NCBI GenBank assembly: GCA_964484395.1
Contig: CAZAFM010000090.1
Coordinates: 1 to 8,419 of the forward strand
Direction of reading: 5' to 3'
Origin: CAZAFM01 sp964484395
Lineage (GTDB): Bacteria; Campylobacterota; Campylobacteria; Campylobacterales; CAZAFM01
DNA length: 8,419 bases
This document shows positions 6,781 to 8,419 of this stretch, piece by piece. How positions within the stretch are numbered: the first letter of the stretch is position 1; every line of letters begins with the position of its first letter. Below the pieces are notes generated by a model that saw only the letters and a program-made list of their open reading frames with translations, was not told where the DNA came from and did not search any database. The translations under genes were made by a program, and so were the position numbers.

Positions 6781-8226
6781 TTGTTTTTTTGGTTAGATAT
6801 TTTTATATTGGTTTCCCACATATTTTTTGCATTTTTGATTTTTCTTTATACATATACCAATCTCCAATGGTATGGGTATAGGGTTAGTAGGGTTCTTTTT
6901 AAGCACCACAAAATACATTGGCACATACTCTACTTCTTGCTACCTGTGGTTGTTTACTGCTTTGCTTATGACTATTTTGTTTTTTATCTATATCTCATAT
7001 ATGCTCCAGCTCTTTTGATATGGTACTTTAGACTTGATAAAAAGCTAGTTTTTACAGGTCGGATTATTAGAGCATTACTGATATTTTCTACTCTAATAGC
7101 TGGTGGGGATGTGGTTTGCTTCTTGCTTTTTGATTGTGGATTTTATCCTGTTATTCCGCCACTTATTTTTACTGTAGTTATTACAAGCCTGCTTGAAAAA
7201 ACACTTCTAGTCAAGTACGCAAAACTAGCAAAAGAGAAGCTAGAGTCTATGCCAAAGCTAAGAATAGTAGCTATTACAGGAAGCTATGGAAAAACAAGTA
7301 TGAAAAACTTCATAGCTCACATGCTTCAAGATAGCTTTAGAGTCTACTCAACTCCTAGGAGTGTAAATACATTTGCAGGTATAGTAGCTGACATAAACAA
7401 CAACCTAAAAGATGATGTAGAGTTCTATATAGTCGAAGCAGGAGCTAGAGAAGTTGGTAATATAAAAGAGATAGCTGAGCTTATAAACCACCAATACGCA
7501 GTAGTAGGCAGAATAGGACCGCAGCATCTAGAGTACTTCAAGAGTATAGAAAACATAAGAAAGACAAAGCTAGAACTACTTGAGAGTAGCAGAATAGTAA
7601 AAGCCTATATTTACAAAGATACAGAGGTTAATAGTAGTGTCTATATAGAGAAGTTTCCAGGTGAGCTTGTAGAAAAAAGAGCTAACCTTGAAGGGTTATC
7701 GTTTGTAATGAGATTAAAAGAGAAGCATGTAGAATTTAGTGCCCCTATCTTGGGACGCTTCAATATAGAAAATATCTACTTAGCAATTAAAATAGCCTTT
7801 GATATGGGTGTTGATATAGAGAGTATAAAAAAGAGAGTAAAAACACTTGAGCCCATACCTCACAGACTCCAAAAAATCGAGTCAGGCGGGAAGCTCATAA
7901 TAGATGATAGTTTTAATGGAAATATAGAGGGCATGCTTGAAGGAGTAAGGCTAGCAAGTCTTTATAAAGGAAGAAAAATCATCATAACCCCAGGACTAGT
8001 AGAGAGTAGAGATGAGCTAAACATCCAGTTAGCAAAAGAGATAGATAAGGTTTTTGATATTGCTATTATTACAGGTAGTCTAAACTCAAAACTACTCTCT
8101 TCAAACATAACAAATACACAAAAAATAGTCTTAAAAGATAAATCAAATCTACAAGAGATACTAAAAGCCTACTCAAAAGAGGGAGATTTGATACTTTTTG
8201 CAAATGATGCTCCAAATTTTATATAG
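6781..8226 (+). CDS. murF: MurF-type Mur ligase with N-terminal membrane domain
   Basis: MurF attaches D-Ala-D-Ala to UDP-MurNAc-tripeptide using ATP. The protein has 481 residues. Residues 1 to about 148 form about five hydrophobic segments (near 4-26, 47-62, 66-84, 97-118 and 122-140) instead of the usual soluble N-terminal domain that binds the UDP-sugar. The central Mur ligase domain follows: P-loop GSYGKTS at 167-173, VEAGAREVG at 219-226 (family E-x-G-A), GPQHLEYF with His249, and the lysine-rich IRKTKLEL at 259-266. The C-terminal domain has GRFNIENIYLA (325-335), PHRLQ (360-364) and DDSFNGNIEGM (375-385), the MurF 'D-Y/F-N-x-N' element. The start is TTG at 6781 with AAGG at 6770-6773, one base after the previous stop. 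With ddl in the same operon, MurF is the best call; another Mur-like ligase is less likely. Confidence 0.87.
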   Translation: MFFWLDIFILVSHIFFAFLIFLYTYTNLQWYGYRVSRVLFKHHKIHWHILYFLLPVVVYCFAYDYFVFYLYLIYAPALLIWYFRLDKKLVFTGRIIRALLIFSTLIAGGDVVCFLLFDCGFYPVIPPLIFTVVITSLLEKTLLVKYAKLAKEKLESMPKLRIVAITGSYGKTSMKNFIAHMLQDSFRVYSTPRSVNTFAGIVADINNNLKDDVEFYIVEAGAREVGNIKEIAELINHQYAVVGRIGPQHLEYFKSIENIRKTKLELLESSRIVKAYIYKDTEVNSSVYIEKFPGELVEKRANLEGLSFVMRLKEKHVEFSAPILGRFNIENIYLAIKIAFDMGVDIESIKKRVKTLEPIPHRLQKIESGGKLIIDDSFNGNIEGMLEGVRLASLYKGRKIIITPGLVESRDELNIQLAKEIDKVFDIAIITGSLNSKLLSSNITNTQKIVLKDKSNLQEILKAYSKEGDLILFANDAPNFI

Positions 8227-8234
8227 GGAGCCTT

Positions 8235-8419
8235 ATGGAGTACATATATGCACCATGGAGAAGTGAGTATTTTAGTGAAAAAAAAGAGGGTTGTGTTTTT
8301 TGCTCTATATCACAAAACCCATCTTTAGATGAAAAGCAGGGTGTTTTTTATAGGGATAAAAACTGCTTTATGGTGATGAATAGATACCCTTATACGCCCG
8401 GACACTTTATGATTATCCC
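8235..8419 (+). CDS. HIT-family nucleotide hydrolase/transferase (5' part only)
   Basis: Sixty-one full codons are visible before the right edge. The protein begins MEYIYAPWRSEYF, followed by GCVFC (Cys20 and Cys23, a zinc-type pair seen in this HIT subgroup), then a short Asp/Glu-rich stretch and MNRYPYTPGHFMIIP, the strand and loop leading to the HIT motif. The His-x-His-x-His catalytic motif itself would lie beyond the window. Members hydrolyse or transfer nucleotides from dinucleoside polyphosphates or nucleoside phosphoramidates; the exact substrate cannot be told. ATG at 8235 with AGGGAG at 8225-8230, four bases upstream; it lies eight bases after the murF stop and so belongs to the same operon. 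Confidence 0.88.
   Translation, partial: MEYIYAPWRSEYFSEKKEGCVFCSISQNPSLDEKQGVFYRDKNCFMVMNRYPYTPGHFMII

Noticed and set aside
1..8419. Search for mobile elements, CRISPR repeats, defence genes, tRNAs or riboswitches
   Set aside because: No transposase, integrase, direct-repeat array, cloverleaf or conserved leader was recognisable; nearly all bases are in housekeeping genes.

Overview
The window looks like chromosomal core DNA of a member of the Campylobacterota (former Epsilonproteobacteria), in the Sulfurimonas/Sulfurospirillum/Campylobacter/Helicobacter range. The DNA is AT-rich, with AGA/AGG and ATA codons preferred. The D-Ala-D-Ala ligase has the motifs I associate with the Helicobacter enzyme (HGxDGEDGKLASL, NEINPIPGSLANYL). 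As I recall it, the gene neighbourhood (cysS and murJ back to back with a DUF342 gene, ruvA, ddl, an alpha/beta hydrolase and murF) is also close to that of Campylobacter jejuni. I cannot fix the genus from the sequence alone, and I see no mobile element, tRNA, rRNA or CRISPR.

Layout. Positions 1-2303 read leftward: murJ (lipid II flippase, 2303 to 903), then cysS (cysteinyl-tRNA synthetase, starting at 906 and cut by the left edge), overlapping by 4 bp. An 87-bp divergent intergenic region (2304-2390) separates them from a tightly packed rightward operon: a FapA/DUF342-family protein (2391-4190), ruvA (4187-4744), ddl (4741-5775), an alpha/beta-hydrolase fused in frame to an acylphosphatase domain (5775-6779), a membrane-anchored murF (6781-8226), and the start of a HIT-family gene (8235 to the right edge). 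Genes overlap by 4 or 1 bp or are separated by 1 to 8 bp. Five of the eight main genes use GTG or TTG starts, each with a recognisable Shine-Dalgarno sequence. No stretch longer than 90 bases lacks a gene.

Functionally the locus centres on cell-wall precursors. Ddl makes D-Ala-D-Ala, MurF adds it to UDP-MurNAc-tripeptide, and the divergent MurJ flips the finished lipid II across the membrane. RuvA (Holliday junction branch migration), CysS (translation) and the FapA-like, hydrolase/acylphosphatase and HIT proteins are neighbours without an obvious role in that pathway.

The most notable spot is the hydrolase-acylphosphatase junction. The second domain begins exactly at an in-frame TTG with a strong AAGGAG seven bases upstream. 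A TATAAT box and a small hairpin lie just before it. A one-base change near the junction would split the ORF into two genes coupled like the other gene pairs here. The second point is MurF, whose usual N-terminal substrate-binding domain appears to be replaced by about 150 residues of membrane segments. The rest is ordinary housekeeping DNA; I found no convincing new multi-gene system.
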